Position numbers and translations under genes: made by a program. A DNA stretch of 64,000 nt from Spongilla lacustris (Eukaryota > Porifera > Demospongiae > Spongillida > Spongillidae), in NCBI GenBank assembly GCA_949361645.1, contig OX442416.1, positions 934,887 to 998,886 on the forward strand, read 5' to 3'. Shown one piece after another: positions 10,201-21,869 of this stretch. Every line of letters starts with the position of its first letter. The first letter of the stretch is position 1. The notes beneath the pieces were generated by a model. The model made no database searches. It was not told the DNA's origin and saw nothing but the letters and a program-made list of their open reading frames with translations.

Positions 10201-12010
10201 TGGTAAAACGGCACGCTCAATGTGCATGATTTTTTAAATGAGTGTTATTAAAATATTATTTAGGAGGGTAAGGGGTAGTTTTGTGCGTCTTCCTTTGTAA
10301 AAATGTAATAAAACATTATAATTATTATTTTTAAATTGTAATCATTAAACGGTGAAAATGCATGACTTATAGGTGAAGTGAAGTTTACACTGAGTTGCAA
10401 ACTATATGTCATATGCCGGGGATATAAAAGAACTCCTTCTCAATTGTGTGCCTTACTATATACGACAACAATAAACCCATCCTTTACTGATACTAGGCCT
10501 AGGGTCTAGCATAGGGTATTAATTGGATTTATAGTGGATCATTAATTCTGGTATATGTAAGTCAGTCCACTGAGTTATTATTACCGCTGATCTCACCTGC
10601 AAAAGGTGTTCTTTTTCTTGCGATTTTTGTTCACTGGCGATTGGGTCCTGTTCATTTTTGTCCAGCTGTATCTGGAGAGGCCGATGATTGGATGTTGTTG
10701 CTAACTGCATTGATATTGGAGTCAGACCGTAACTCTCCGCAAACCAGAGGACAGCTTCTGCGTGTTTTGTGAATTCGGAGAGTTTTCTTCGTGCTTGCCT
10801 TGGTGATAAGTAATCGATAGGTTTACCTATGTTGGCGTTGCCACATTCAGTGGATAAGGCAAATTTAAGTTGCTTTACTTCTTCGTAAAGACTTTCCATT
10901 TCTTCTTCGTGACCATCGCACTTCAACGTGATGCTTTCATCAATAACGCTACAGCACTCACCAGTCAATATATCTATAACAGTACTCCCTTCTAGAACTA
11001 TGCACTTTTTACGCCCTACTGCCTTTCTGTACTTCGCTGCAATTTTGCCGCACTGCCTACGGAGAAGTTCGCTAATCCTAGTACAATCCTCGCGAATTGC
11101 GACGCTGTTTTCTTCAACATGAGCATTGAGCGCTTCTATCAGATGGCTTCCACGCAAAGAAGCTTTGTGCCATTTGCAGAAAAGCTTGTGTGATATTTTC
11201 AGTCCAAACACGCTTGACTGATCATTGCCAGTCTGGACCGTTACAATCAAATCCTCTTCGGACCCTGTGCGCCTAGATTTGCTTGCCATGCATATAGACG
11301 CAGTAAAGCCTAAAGGTGCAATTGTCATATAATGTAAGAACAAAAATAATTTATACACGTTTCTTAAGTAAGATTATGTAAACACGTTCAAAAAATAGTT
11401 TCTTGGTAAGTATTAATTTCTCCCTTGTAAATTCTTTTTTCCTCGTCCAACTAATGCAGCTCTTCATCCTCACAGGGAAGTCAATACTACATCCATTTCC
11501 GTGTTCATCGTGCATGACACACCACTCGTCGATGAATAATGTAGGATCAAAATCATTTTGATAGTAGTCCTTGTATCCTCTTTTGATAGTCACCCCTTTG
11601 CCATCAAAAAGGAACTTGAAGACATTAGTTGGCATGTCAATCACTATTTTATTTTTCCTGGCTGTCCCTGCAGCTAGTGAAAGCTTTAGCTGATGGATCA
11701 GTACGCTCGTACTGTCGAGCAAACTACGTTTTGAAGGCCTAGGGTTATTGAATCCCCTGTGTTGAATGCAACGATAAATTTATATTAAGGATACAAAAGT
11801 ATATTATATGTGTAACAAGTACCTCAAAAGAGCTGGCGTTACATCGTTATGGTTTACCCACGACGAAGCTTCCTTAGGAAAGTCTTTCCACAACACTAGA
11901 TACTCAAGTTTTCCTCCCTATGAACATGTTTACAAGTAAATAATTGTATTTGTAAACACTTTACACACCTTCTTCCTAGATGCTACGATTCTCTCTACTG
12001 GATAGTACAT
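7218..12010 (-). CDS. chromodomain transposase-like protein, 12 exons
   Basis: Twelve minus-strand exons join with GT..AG sites and matching phases: 12010-11969, 11917-11823, 11756-11386, 11309-10597, 9218-9006, 8951-8810, 8678-8515, 8457-8378, 8321-7880, 7831-7766, 7705-7555, 7417-7218. They total 2679 bases, an 892-residue frame without stops, ended by TGA. Residues 4-46 (YPVERIVASRKK, then KLEYLVLWKDFP) form a chromodomain, which binds methylated histone tails in known proteins. From about residue 390 the protein matches a family I remember from cnidarians, sponges and fish: VLYLMDRFNVSDTFYHELSM, KLSGDGAKFTR, SESYDNL, FFLGGDLK, SKYSCIWC, LDHVVPDELHLFLR, LDWTSLGG, VEKLNDV. Asp497, Asp578 followed by Cys597-x2-Cys600, and Glu653 sit in an order like the D-D-E of CACTA/KDZ transposases; this catalytic reading is inference. 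The ATG at 12008-12010 lies right after an AG acceptor, so an upstream exon is possible; an ATG inside the fourth exon (MASKSRR) is an alternative start. No terminal repeats were found, so it may be a host gene or part of a transposon. Confidence 0.85.
9485..9870 (+). pseudogene. dead retroelement nuclease-domain fragment
   Basis: It lies in the 1.38-kb intron of the chromodomain gene, on the opposite strand. Reading across three frames gives SAAFDLEVINPLNS, then ELGEQDKHANNDIPCEE, GWVCVPLVVEVFDGWG, and VLASIYCRLGITLMHQNARA. This order matches a C-terminal domain common in reverse-transcriptase-bearing elements of corals and fish (a restriction-like nuclease by my recollection). At least two frameshifts and a TAA after GWGSKSQ show it is inactive. 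The rest of the intron (9871-10596) is AT-rich with nothing I can name. Confidence 0.6.
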
Positions 12011-13020
12011 TCTGTAGCATGAAGCGAAATTACGTAATAACACGTAATAAGTCTTCAGGAGGTATCCAAATTCTTTAACCTGGTTTTGACGTTAGGAGGA
12101 GGGGTCTTTAGCTGTACTCATATTTCAGTACTGCTTAACGTTGGGTACCCCCTCTACCACCCCAATAGTAAGGACATCCCCTCCCCCACCCTGTAAGAAA
12201 CCCCACCCCACTAGTGTAAGGACTGGCATCCACCCCAGTAATAAACCCGTCCCAGTAGTAAGGACCCCAACCCCTGCCTATACTCATTCTTATTTGAAAG
12301 ATCTTGACCATGTGAATCACCAAACAATTTGCTCATTCATGACCAAATCCTTTCAGGGGACACACCCCTCACAAAGATGGCTGATAAACCTAGAAGGACG
12401 ATGTCATCCAAACATATCTGCAGAGGACTCCTAACCCCTTGGGCATCTTCAAACACAAATAGAAACATATGAAAAAAGCAGGCAGTAGATGCGTGCATAA
12501 AAGGGACAAGAGGCGTCAGTAGCTGCAGCACAAATACAATGCCTTCACCAAGAGACAGTGTGCTGTTCTGTTAAACACATCTGACACCATCAACTCTGTC
12601 ATGATGTGAAATCTGCTGAAGTGTGCAATGTGTAATAAACAAAGACATGTAGAGATTTTAGACATAGTTAAGACATAACACCTTATCTTTAAAACCTTAG
12701 ACAACCACCTTTTAAAGATAAGCTATAAGGCCCATGCAAGTCTCATGAATAAGGTGCTGGTGTAGCTGGTGTAAAACCACAGCCCGTTGAATTCACTGAA
12801 CGTGGTTCAGGTCATAAATTTGATGTAATGTTCCCCTTCCCTGTCCCTCCCCCTAGCCCTCCTTTCCTTACCCACCGTATAGGTGCTAATACATGTGTAC
12901 GTCCTGCTACAAATAATTATATATAGGCCAATGCCATTAAGATTATATAAAACCAAGCATGCTATATAGGTAATCATTGAGAATGCATTAAATGTAATAC
13001 CAATAAAAATTACATACTTA
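12011..13020. other. non-coding, with ccccacc-rich degenerate repeat
   Basis: From 12140 to 12270 there are about five loose copies of a unit like accccagtagtaaggac. Otherwise I see no gene. The stretch 12540-12640 has short open frames on the minus strand that might belong to the recombinase fragment at 13024-13131, but they carry stops and I could not align them. Confidence 0.4.
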
Positions 13021-13023
13021 TTA

Positions 13024-13131
13024 TACAATGTGAGCTTCCTGCACAGGGAAACTTTGTACCTCCTGCTTTGCCTCTGCCCACAGCTTCCATCTCTGGAAAG
13101 CACCAATGTACTTCTTAGCAGTACTGTCTTC
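13024..13131 (-). pseudogene. tyrosine-recombinase N-terminal fragment
   Basis: A 36-codon segment after an AG acceptor reads EDSTAKKYIGAFQRWKLWAE and then VQSFPVQEAHI before TAA. Families of tyrosine recombinases (DIRS and Crypton relatives, and domesticated animal copies) have a helical core-binding domain with this K-Y..AF.RWK.WA...(I/V).FP pattern. The catalytic Arg/His/Tyr part was not found nearby, so this is a fragment or a single exon. Confidence 0.5.
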
Positions 13132-13364
13132 CTATCCACTGAGCAGAGGACCTCCTATGCCAGCTACTACAGAATACCAAGCCGATAACACGCCCCTATA
13201 GCTTCCAGATCTGCCAAGGGATAACAAGCAGTGACACAGCTAAGCCAATCAGCCTGACCCAAGTGGCCATACTCCACAATAACCACCCTGGATTGTGTTT
13301 GACCCCCAAGTGAAACATAGGCCTCCCAGGTCTCTTGCTGCCTCGGCAGCGGAACTCTTGATGC

Positions 13365-13545
13365 AAACACAACAATGCCCCCCTGCAGACATTACAACCC
13401 ACACTGGTTATTGTAACACAATACTGCCCCCAGCTGACATTAGGACCCACCTTGGACCATGCAGCACAATAATGCCCCCGGCTGAAATTCACAACACTGC
13501 CAAAAGTCGAACATTATGATCCACATAGGTCAATGCAACACATGA
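13365..13545. repeat. degenerate minisatellite, unit about 55 bp
   Basis: At least three diverged tandem copies carry the pattern cacaata(a/c)tgcccccnnctgacatt..gacccac. Copies begin near 13365, 13420 and 13470. Confidence 0.6.
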
Positions 13546-14534
13546 ACCCCGATGGTCAATACACACAAGTTTACTAGAAGAACAAGGGCAAGCAGGCTGT
13601 CGCTAGGTCTACCATGACCAAACAAAATAACCACCTGATCTTACCTCAAATGTGAACGCAGGCGACACACTAAAATCCACCACAAAAGAGACATAACCAA
13701 ATATAGGTTCAAAAAATCACTGAAGCCTACTTGGCAATGTGGCAATTTTTAGTATCTGTCCGAGCCGTATCCATCCTAGAGGGGTGTGTTCGAAAAATGT
13801 GCTTGTTTTGTAGGCGGAGGGGGGGGGGGAGGAGGGCGTTGACCTACCCCTTCATTTGAAGAATGTTTAGGATGGTGTGTATAACTTTTATTTTGCCCTC
13901 CCCCCCCCCCCCTAATACTGGCCTATACATTTTAAAAAGTACTAAACCACATTAGGCTTATAAAATGTTAAATTGTATAGAACTGAATGAATAAATACTG
14001 TTTTGTTTCAAGTAACAAAAATAAAATTCAAATATATAAATTTGTGTTGCTAAAGTAAGATATCAGGCTTTATTTATTGCATTACACATTTATTTTCTTA
14101 CATACATCTTTGTAAAATTCATCTGTGTAAACTTAAAATACAATATGTATTGTACTTATCTTTATTATTAAGTGAAAACGTACGAATGAAAATAAATAAT
14201 ATAAATTACACAAATACTTTACAGCTTTCTCATACAATGAAAGTGGCTGAGCAGGTTTGTTAGCTGTGGGAGGACGTGCTTATCTCAAGCGTCTCTTCAC
14301 CACACCACTCTTGAATGAGCACTCTCCCACCAAGCCTCTTTAGCCAGGGATCAGAGCCAACACCACAATCTGTTTAGGGAAGATGGTATTTCATCTTGAT
14401 GAAGGAGTAAAGATCCCCTTCACCCACCCCATTAGTAAGGACTTAATCTCTTGTGCCATGACGTAATGTATGAAATATTATTACGTATGATAACTAACGC
14501 CAAGATAAATGAGAGCTTCTGCTTGGACTACACT
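13546..14534. other. no gene seen
   Basis: AT-rich sequence with a G-run at 13818-13830 and a C-run at 13899-13912, which could pair as an inverted repeat. The part from 13930 to 14260 is more than 70 percent A+T by eye. Nothing coding is supported. Confidence 0.5.
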
Positions 14535-14705
14535 CACAATGGGCAAGGTGGGGCAGGGGGGCATGGCCACCCCCCCCCCCCCCCCCTTGTAATAAAAGTT
14601 CAGCACCCTCAGTCCACTGACTGAATGACTGGATCGGCCGAGAGGGCGGACACCTCACAGATTGAAGCGGCCAAAAAAGGACAGCACCCCCCCCCCCCCC
14701 CCCAC
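14535..14705. repeat. poly-C-bounded repeat family, copy 1
   Basis: It contains ggcatggccaccccc, a C-run, cttgtaataaaagtt, a cggc-rich middle and ggacagcaccccc with a second C-run. The same words in the same order occur at 53955-54240, and parts at 30627-30790 and 46879-47060. It looks like an interspersed repeat family, possibly non-autonomous DNA elements. No ends with a target duplication were identified for this copy. Confidence 0.6.
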
Positions 14706-14878
14706 CCACCTAAGCCAGGGAGTGTTGGTATGAAGTTATAATAAGTTGGTTTCACATTCACGTGCTGTGTTAAATATTTGGGCGCATACTGAGTACATCA
14801 CAAACTAACTCCTCCGAGTTACGAACTTGAAGTAGTAGTAGTACATTAGGGGTAAGCTCAGCTAAAGTGGGAGAAGCT

Positions 14879-15030
14879 ATGGGTAACATGGCTGCGAAGA
14901 TACCACGGTCAGTGAACTACCCACACAATTACCTATCTTCTGCTATAACACAGACGAAGCTCGAAGCTGTTAATTGGCGTGCACGTGACCCGTTTGCAAT
15001 CCCATCTATGCTGGCACATAGCTGCCTGGA
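14879..15030 (+). CDS. putative first coding exon, unknown protein
   Basis: An ATG at 14879 opens a 50-codon frame. It contains MAAKIPRSVNYPHNYLSSA and RARDPFAIPSMLAHSC, and ends at a consensus donor (CTGGA then gtaagacc), leaving phase 2. The composition is protein-like and a second in-frame ATG (codon 4) is available. I do not recognise the protein and found no downstream exon in phase. Another short candidate start exon with a gtaagc donor is at 15379-15399 (MGSITSA). Confidence 0.4.
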
Positions 15031-16670
15031 GTAAGACCACCCGTTTTAACATAATGGTCTGTTGAAAATACTTAATCGAAAACGTTTACTGCTCGAGCCT
15101 AGTACGCATGTATGCTATGTGAATGCTTTCTAAATGATGCGCATGCTAGAGATTGAGCGAATTATGTGAATACATGTAGCGCAAATTTAGTAACTTCGTA
15201 TATAACGCACCTTCGAATATAAACGTACATGTAGCTTTCTGAATTCAGCCTGCCGTGCAGCGCAGGGATAAAAATAGTGATGTTTGCTATAACTACCAGT
15301 TAGTTATTTAGTTAATTTATTTATTTGTATTACATGTGGCCGCGACGACGCCCAGGCGCCCAGCGCGGCGGCCGGTCCATGGGATCGATTACATCAGCTG
15401 TAAGCGCCATTTTATTAGCATTAATTCAATTATGGACGACAGAGACCTAGTTCACTTTTTTAATCGTTAGGAAGTGAAACATTTCAAATAAAAATAATAA
15501 TATAGATGTGATAAAATACTAGAATGGATTAAGAATGGTAATCCAATGGCGCAACTCGAAATATCGTTTTGTGTCAAGAATTATTCATTGTGGAATAGTG
15601 TAATGAGGTCAAGAAGTGTACTTGTCTATGGAAAGCACTATTCTCTTTATGGAAGTGAAAAGTTCAATATAAAGGGGGTCATTTTTTTACTGATGTGATC
15701 AAATGTAATACGAATTGATATAAATCCGTTGGCGCAAATGTTGTATCACCTTTGGCTGGTTAGTTATTTTCAATTATCATTATTTTGCGTACAAAAGCAA
15801 TACGATAATTCTTGAATATTACAGAAAAGTAATATAAAGAACAATCAAACAAAAATCATATTTAAGCTTCCGTAAACATTAAAAACAGCAATATATCAGT
15901 ATATTTGCAAAATGACATAAATCCTGACTTTCAGGTTTCAGTTGACCACTCATTTCTGCATATGCTTCATTTAGACGGTAAGTTTATATATACTATTCTT
16001 TCACTATGTAGCTATACGTTAAACAGAGACATTCACTGGTTAAACGCCAGAAACAGGCGTCTTCCACACGTAAATAAAGCAAAATATATGTTGTGTTATA
16101 ACTTCATTCTTACTTTTACAGAGGCAAATAAATAATGGCAATCATCATATCATCAAACCTGGTGTTGTGCTCCCGAACATGCGGCAATAATAGTGATATA
16201 TTTGTAATGTTGTTTTTCTATGAAGCTTTTGACAACAAATGAAAACGATAATAACTAGCAATAAATTTTATGCTATTGCATCGAGGCCACGTTTGAATGT
16301 TCCAGGTTGTTTCAGGCCTGATAAATTCTTCCCTGGTCTCGGGTATTGCCCGTCCGGGTCAAAACAACCCTGATATATAGGGTCGGAACAGGTTGTTCAC
16401 AACCCTGGAACAGGTTGAAAATAATTGGTTGTGTAAAGGGAAAATCCCCTATGCCTGGCAATACCCCCTCCGCGCATCGTGAACGCGCATCGCTTGGACG
16501 CGCATTGCCCGGGTATTTACGTAGCATCTCTATCTTTAAGATAGGGCGCGCATGTGGGGACAAGGCTGTTCTGCGTTACAACATAGCGCGCCTAACCATA
16601 TATGGTCATGTAATAGATAATTAGATGCAGCTATGCGGTCGGATGTGGCACAAATCACATTAGTACTGTA
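15031..16670. other. no gene seen
   Basis: Mostly AT-rich. The part 16300-16560 is richer in GC and has repeated words (aacaaccctg, gaacaggttg, gcgcat), suggesting an unclassified repeat. A GC-rich island lies at 15350-15375. Confidence 0.45.
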
Positions 16671-16674
16671 ATGG

Positions 16675-16806
16675 ATGGTGCAGGTAAGCAATTTTTGGTT
16701 GGATCTTTAACATCAACGGTACGAACAGAAACTGTTGTCTGCTGCACGTGATAGATACATAGCCGCGGTGAAGTTACTGCTGGCTGAGGGACGTGAACGT
16801 AAAAAG
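16675..16806 (+). CDS. possible gene start, two short exons
   Basis: ATG GTG CAG at 16675-16683 is followed by a consensus donor gtaagc. After a 45-bp intron ending gaacag, a second exon (16729-16806) reads KLLSAARDRYIAAVKLLLAE then GRERKK up to a gtgagt donor. Both junctions are phase 0. The helical pattern with VKLLLAEG resembles part of an ankyrin repeat, but the segment is too short to be sure. The hAT-type element at 16966-17826 would then sit in the next intron. A weak candidate third exon (about 17889-17958) is out of phase. Confidence 0.35.
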
Positions 16807-16965
16807 GTGAGTGTGGTTTTATGTAAGAGGCTATATATGACCTGTCAAGAAGTACTCGCTAATAACGGCCCTAATTTTGTGATTTGTAAACTTACCATAC
16901 ATACTGCTAAACCTAAGCTAAACTAAGCCCAGCTAGACGGGGGAACAGTCGGCTAATCCGCTAAC

Positions 16966-17826
16966 CAGTGATGCCGCGGCCAGCTTTTGACAATCCGGTC
17001 GCGTTCACGGCTGGCCGTTTGGATATAGACGGTCACGTTCACGGTCAAAGATGGATTGTATGATTTCAATACGGTCACGTACACGGCTGGCCGTCAACCG
17101 TCAAAATTTGAATACGGTCACGGACGGTCATTATTTATGCTATAGAAGTTTGGCATGCACGTATCAATAGAAATAGTTCATGAACGGTATGCATGGGCAT
17201 AGCAAAACAAGTGTGAAAGAACAGATTCAATTAACTAAAGGCTTTATTGCAGCTGAGAAAGAGAACAGATTCAATCCCGGCTGGATCCATCCTCCATCTT
17301 CACAATGAGTCTCAACTGGGAGAAAACTCGCTCGCACGTGGAATCCACGCGATAACGCATAAATCATGGCAAGTCGCGTCCCCAGACTCACATTCGGCAG
17401 CAGCGGATGCATATTACGAATACATATCAGGCTGGGGACGAGACTATGTCATGGCGAGGGGGACAACGTAAATATTATAATAAAAATTTAAATAGTTCCA
17501 TAGCCACGTGTTGGTGACATTCGGGTGGGTTTGCTGCAGACTTCACCGCGCTATCAGGTGGCTTATCCTCAAAGGTTCTTGGAAAGACGACATTTGCCAC
17601 GCAGGGAAAAAATCCACTGCACGTGACGCTAGTGACCTGAATATACTTAATGGACCGTCAAAAGTTCTGACGGCCACGGACGGCCAGCAAATAAATTTGA
17701 CGGCCAGTTATTTTTCACGGTTTAATCACGTGATCGGTAAGCTTCCCGGTCACGGTCACGGTCGGCCGTCAAAAACCGTCAAATGAATACGGTCACGGAC
17801 GGTCTGTGCTGGCCGCGGCATCACTG
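16966..17826. mobile_element. hAT-type non-autonomous element, 861 bp
   Basis: The ends CAGTGATGCCGCGGCCAGC and GCTGGCCGCGGCATCACTG are perfect 19-bp inverted repeats. They are flanked by ccgctaac on the left and ccactaac on the right, an 8-bp target duplication with one change, as expected for hAT. The outer 150-200 bp on each side are packed with acggtcacg/acggcc words in both orientations, like the subterminal transposase-binding repeats of hAT elements. No transposase is coded. Confidence 0.9.
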
Positions 17827-18139
17827 CCACTAACAAATCCAGCTAGCTAGACCCGGAATACGTTGGGCCTACCGCCTGCATAACTCGAAATAGGAGACAT
17901 CGTGAATGAGAGAGAATGCAACAAAGTGTGGACCTTTATTGATATGAACATAAAGGTTAGAGTAGATCTAGATGTACCCATAGATATTTACGATGTACCT
18001 TGTATTCATCAGTTTAACGTTTAAAAGGGGGGGGTAGTAAACTGAAGTATAGCCGCCGCCCCCTCGCCCAACTACATGTGTACAGTAGGTTGTACGGGAA
18101 ACGTTTAATAAATAAAATAAATAAACACCACAGCCTAAC

Positions 18140-18246
18140 CTGGATGACAGAGATGACAGCAATGGTCACGATGATGACCACCCTAATGTCCACCTTGGGG
18201 GTCACCCTCCTCTTGTAGTACTGGTAGTAGTGTTGGAGCACCTCCT
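18140..18246 (-). CDS. DNAJC25-like exon
   Basis: A 107-bp exon between cccctcttcag and a CAG/gttagg donor reads EEVLQHYYQYYKRRVTPKVD followed by IRVVIIVTIAVISVIQ. This closely resembles the part of DNAJC25 (a J-domain membrane protein) just after the J domain: HYYHYYSRR-APKVDVRVVI and the membrane segment. It enters with two leading bases and leaves in phase 0. Neither the J-domain exon nor the C-terminal exons were found nearby, so it may be a fragment, or its introns may have been enlarged by insertions. Confidence 0.7.
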
Positions 18247-18275
18247 CTGAAGAGGGGGAGGTGACAGGTGAATGT

Positions 18276-18513
18276 TCAGAGATACACCAGCCACACATCA
18301 GATATGTTTTGTCCAGGCAAAATGCAGTGAAAGCAGGCTTTACTGTTAGGTGCAATATACACCATGTTTGATGTGATATTGTAGTAGTGACCAGCACAGT
18401 AGGTATCTAAAACAATAATCATTAAAAGGTGTTTTAATAATATTCTTTGCACTCACCAAACCAAAAGTCCACTTTAGAAGATGTAATGAGGAGGCCATTA
18501 TCACCACCGTAGG
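18276..18513 (-). CDS. possible two-exon coding segment, unknown
   Basis: Exon 18513-18457 (AYGGDNGLLITSSKVDFWF, gtgagt donor, phase 1) joins 18406-18276 in phase. The join gives DTYCAGHYYNITSNMVYIAP and ends at TGA. There are Cys residues and an N-glycosylation-type NIT site. Alternatively an internal donor at A/gtaaag (about 18331) would join in phase to the DNAJC25-like exon, but the resulting upstream protein does not look like a J domain. The function is unknown. Confidence 0.35.
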
Positions 18514-18599
18514 CTGTAACACAAGCCTCACAGTATGTTCAGAGATAGCCTATATTTCCTCTTATGAAGGAATTATTCAATAACAATGTTGGCTTACCA

Positions 18600-18880
18600 C
18601 AGATGCCTCATCACCTTTCTCCCACTCACACCCACACCTTCCTCCCCACTCACACTCCTCCCTAATCCCTCCCTCCTCTTCCCTCCTCCTCTCCTCATCC
18701 CTCCTCCTCCCTCTTCCCTTCTCTTCCCTCCTCCTCCCTCTTCCCCTCTCCTCTTCCCTCCTCTCTCCCTCTTCCCCTCTCCTCTTCCCTCCTCCTCCCT
18801 CTTCCCCTCTCCTCTTCCCTCCTCTCTCCCTCTTCCCCTCTCCTCTTCCCTCCTCCTCCCTCTTCCCCTCTCCTCTCATC
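18600..18880. repeat. CCT/CTT-rich minisatellite
   Basis: Tandem pyrimidine blocks of ctcttcccctctcctcttcc with variable spacers, roughly 55 bp per higher-order unit. Open frames on both strands here (Pro/Ser or Arg/Glu/Gly) are artefacts. Confidence 0.85.
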
Positions 18881-19023
18881 AGGGAAACAAGGGTTGAATG
18901 ATAAGGAAAAACGAAATAGTCCTATATTTAGCCCAGCACACATTGCAAGACAATACATTGTTCATGCATGTGCTAAATATAGGACTATTTCGTTTTTCCT
19001 TATCATTCAACCCTTGTTTCCCT
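18881..19023. repeat. near-perfect palindrome, 52-bp arms
   Basis: The left arm starts agggaaacaagggttgaatg and the right arm ends cattcaacccttgtttccct. Arms of about 52 bp match base for base around a 38-bp loop. It is probably a foldback MITE. I found no target duplication because the left flank is low-complexity. Confidence 0.8.
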
Positions 19024-19321
19024 ACTTTTTACACCACTATTGCCTTCAAATCCTATATACCACCAACTTTCTCATAGAGAATGTTTTTATTTACTTGTTT
19101 CATTGCTTTTTATTCTTGCTTTCAATGCTACATCTAAATATATTCACTTAGCAACAGACATTTCATCACTATTAATCTTACATGTACATGTATACATGTA
19201 TACCCCAATAGTGGAAAAAGAATACTTTGCATTTTAAAATGCAAAAAGGACCATCCTCCGACGTTGCAATTATGATACCATAGAGAAACACTGATCACTC
19301 AGCTACGATCTGAACTTGGTA

Positions 19322-21740
19322 TACCGGGTGTCCACGAAAGAACGCAATGCTTTTGAACGGGAATAACTTTTGATAGGAGTATGAAAAAAATCTAATATTT
19401 AGAAACTAACAACTTGAGGTTAGGCAAATGTGTTTACATCATTTTATTTACAAGTTATTAACGATGCTTAATTAACTTTAATAAACACAACAAATTAACA
19501 ACTTTAAAAGTGAAACCATGTTCAGACACACGTTTCGAAGCCAAAAGCAAAATGATCATATTTTTATCACCTTTTAAACTGAAAGTAAGAGGCAACAACT
19601 ATTTCACCACGGTTACGCATGCGCACTTGTTACACTTCATTACATACGCAGGTCCCGTTCCGAGACTAGGACGCAACCATTAACGGACCATATTAGCTCC
19701 ACCCCCTTCAACTTGCACATTATCACGTGCCACTGAGCCCCACCTCCTCGAATTGCTTAATTTTTAATTGTTTTTTTTAAATTTAGTCTTATAAAGATCT
19801 AAGCTATCCTTGTGAAATCATAGATATTACCGTACCTGCGGCTGCCGTATTACTATCTCTTCGTAAAAGAAAACATACACCCGCCGTAGGTCATTCATAC
19901 GGGCGGTGCGCACCAATTAGCGTTCTTGCTACGTGTTGTGGACGAGATCGAGATTGTCATTCGCCTTACGTTATACAAAACCACACTGGAGAATGTCTTC
20001 GATGCAAATGGTTGGTGAGTTAAAGGCACGAACGACTGGGTGCCTATTGGCATACAATGTACGCACGGCCTACGGGTACACGCACACATTGGTGCAGTCC
20101 ATGCATCAAGCAAACTATACATCCTTTCAGCTAGCTCTAACTGGTATATGCCCGTAACACTAGAGAAGCCGCGTGTATACTGCCTACAGCACCTACTAAT
20201 ATTGAAGCCTAAGGCTTAATTCTTAGTGTGCTGTTTAGTTACCGATGTGTGTGTGTGAAAAAAAGTGCCGAACTGTTTGAGCATTCTTTTCAACAGTATT
20301 CAATGTCATAGGAACTGTAGATATGGCTCTCAACTGGTGTGTATGTGTATTTGTGAGTCATGGTGACTTCTGTTCAAATCTGTGATGTGTGCTAATTAAG
20401 TCTAATCAGTTTTAAAACCAACGTTGTTCATTAAGAAAGAGAGTGAGCAGTTTCACCTACATCAGGACTACTCTTTAGCACTTACAACTGGGCATGACTT
20501 GTAAACTAATTCTCAGATCTAAATGTAATGTTGAGATGATCTTCAAGTGTCAGTGAATTCTGACTTGGTTGTTTCATGCAAATTTATACTGTTTGTAAAA
20601 AAAATATTTGGTGTTGTAGGTGGGTGTACTGTTGAGTAGCTTTGATAAACATTCACATACTTCCTGTTAGAGCTTAGTATTTTAATACAATTCATTTGCG
20701 TGTTTCCAAAGTATTATTCTCATGCAATGGAAGCAATCTGCTTAGATGCCTGTTTGTCACTAAAGAGCATGTCACTTTGTCATGGAAGGATGAGCCAATA
20801 ACTTCACTCACAAAATATAGCTGTTAAAAACCCATGTTCGGTACTTTTGTTACTCTCTACTGTGTGGTTGTCCAATCCAAAATACTCACCCAGTCAGGTT
20901 ACCCTACCCATCACCTAAATACTGATGCAACACTGGAAAATACCTAGTAACCTGATTAAACCTTCAGGCTACCAAATATGTTTTACCCATCACATTCTCG
21001 CAGCAACAGGGCAATACATTTTAAATTCACACCAGCTAGTAACCTCTCTTCCAGCAGTTGTTTGAACAAATACAATATTTATCCTCCAGGGATACTCAAG
21101 GCTTTTGAACCAACACACACATATCACATACCAACAACCTTAATACATAATACTTTGCCATGGTTTGAATGTAATTGATCATACTCTTACTAGTGCCTTA
21201 AAAGAACAAACCCACTTCATACATGCATGCATGCAGCTACGCAAATTTACATGCCATATCAAAACACCTACCATATTGTCACACCCCACCCAGATATCAA
21301 ATAATTTCTGAATAACCATAACATTACATCCTAACACACACACTCAAACACAAAAACACAAACAACACACACCCATGCACCCACACATCACACAAATGCG
21401 TACACATACACATACACACAACAAAAACACACACAATCACACACACAATCACACACACAAACAAACAATGGATACTCCAAAAACTCAAGGCTTTCGAACC
21501 AACACACACATCACATACCAACAACCTAAATGTAATACTTTGTCATAATTTGAATGTAATTTTTATAACCCCATTCCTGACTTAAACGTGCACTCTTATT
21601 AGTGTCTGATGCAGTGTCTTAAGAACAAACCCACTTGATATGCATGCAGCTACGCAAATTCACACGCCATATTAATCATCTCAAAACACCTACCACATTG
21701 TCACACCCCATGCAATAAAATATTCTGAATAACCTTGAAA
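19322..21740. repeat. left terminal inverted repeat of the mariner element
   Basis: The first 2.0 kb (to about 21340) pairs with 28020-30030. The next block, a CA-rich stretch and one repeat module (21341-21740), pairs with 27600-28020. Open frames of about 75 codons at 19895-20157 recur identically in the right arm and have no recognised family, so I do not call them genes. Confidence 0.85.
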
Positions 21741-21754
21741 TGTTACATCCTTAC

Positions 21755-21772
21755 ACACACATACACACACAA

Positions 21773-21861
<89 letters not shown>

Positions 21862-21868
21862 AACACGC
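21755..21868. repeat. (CA)n microsatellite
   Basis: About 110 bases of nearly pure CA dinucleotide mark the inner end of the left arm. Confidence 0.95.
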
Positions 21869-21869
21869 T

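Noticed and set aside
19895..20157. Small genes in the mariner arms
   Set aside because: Identity with the frames at 29195-29457 is explained by the inverted repeat; no family resemblance, and both strands are open to the same extent.
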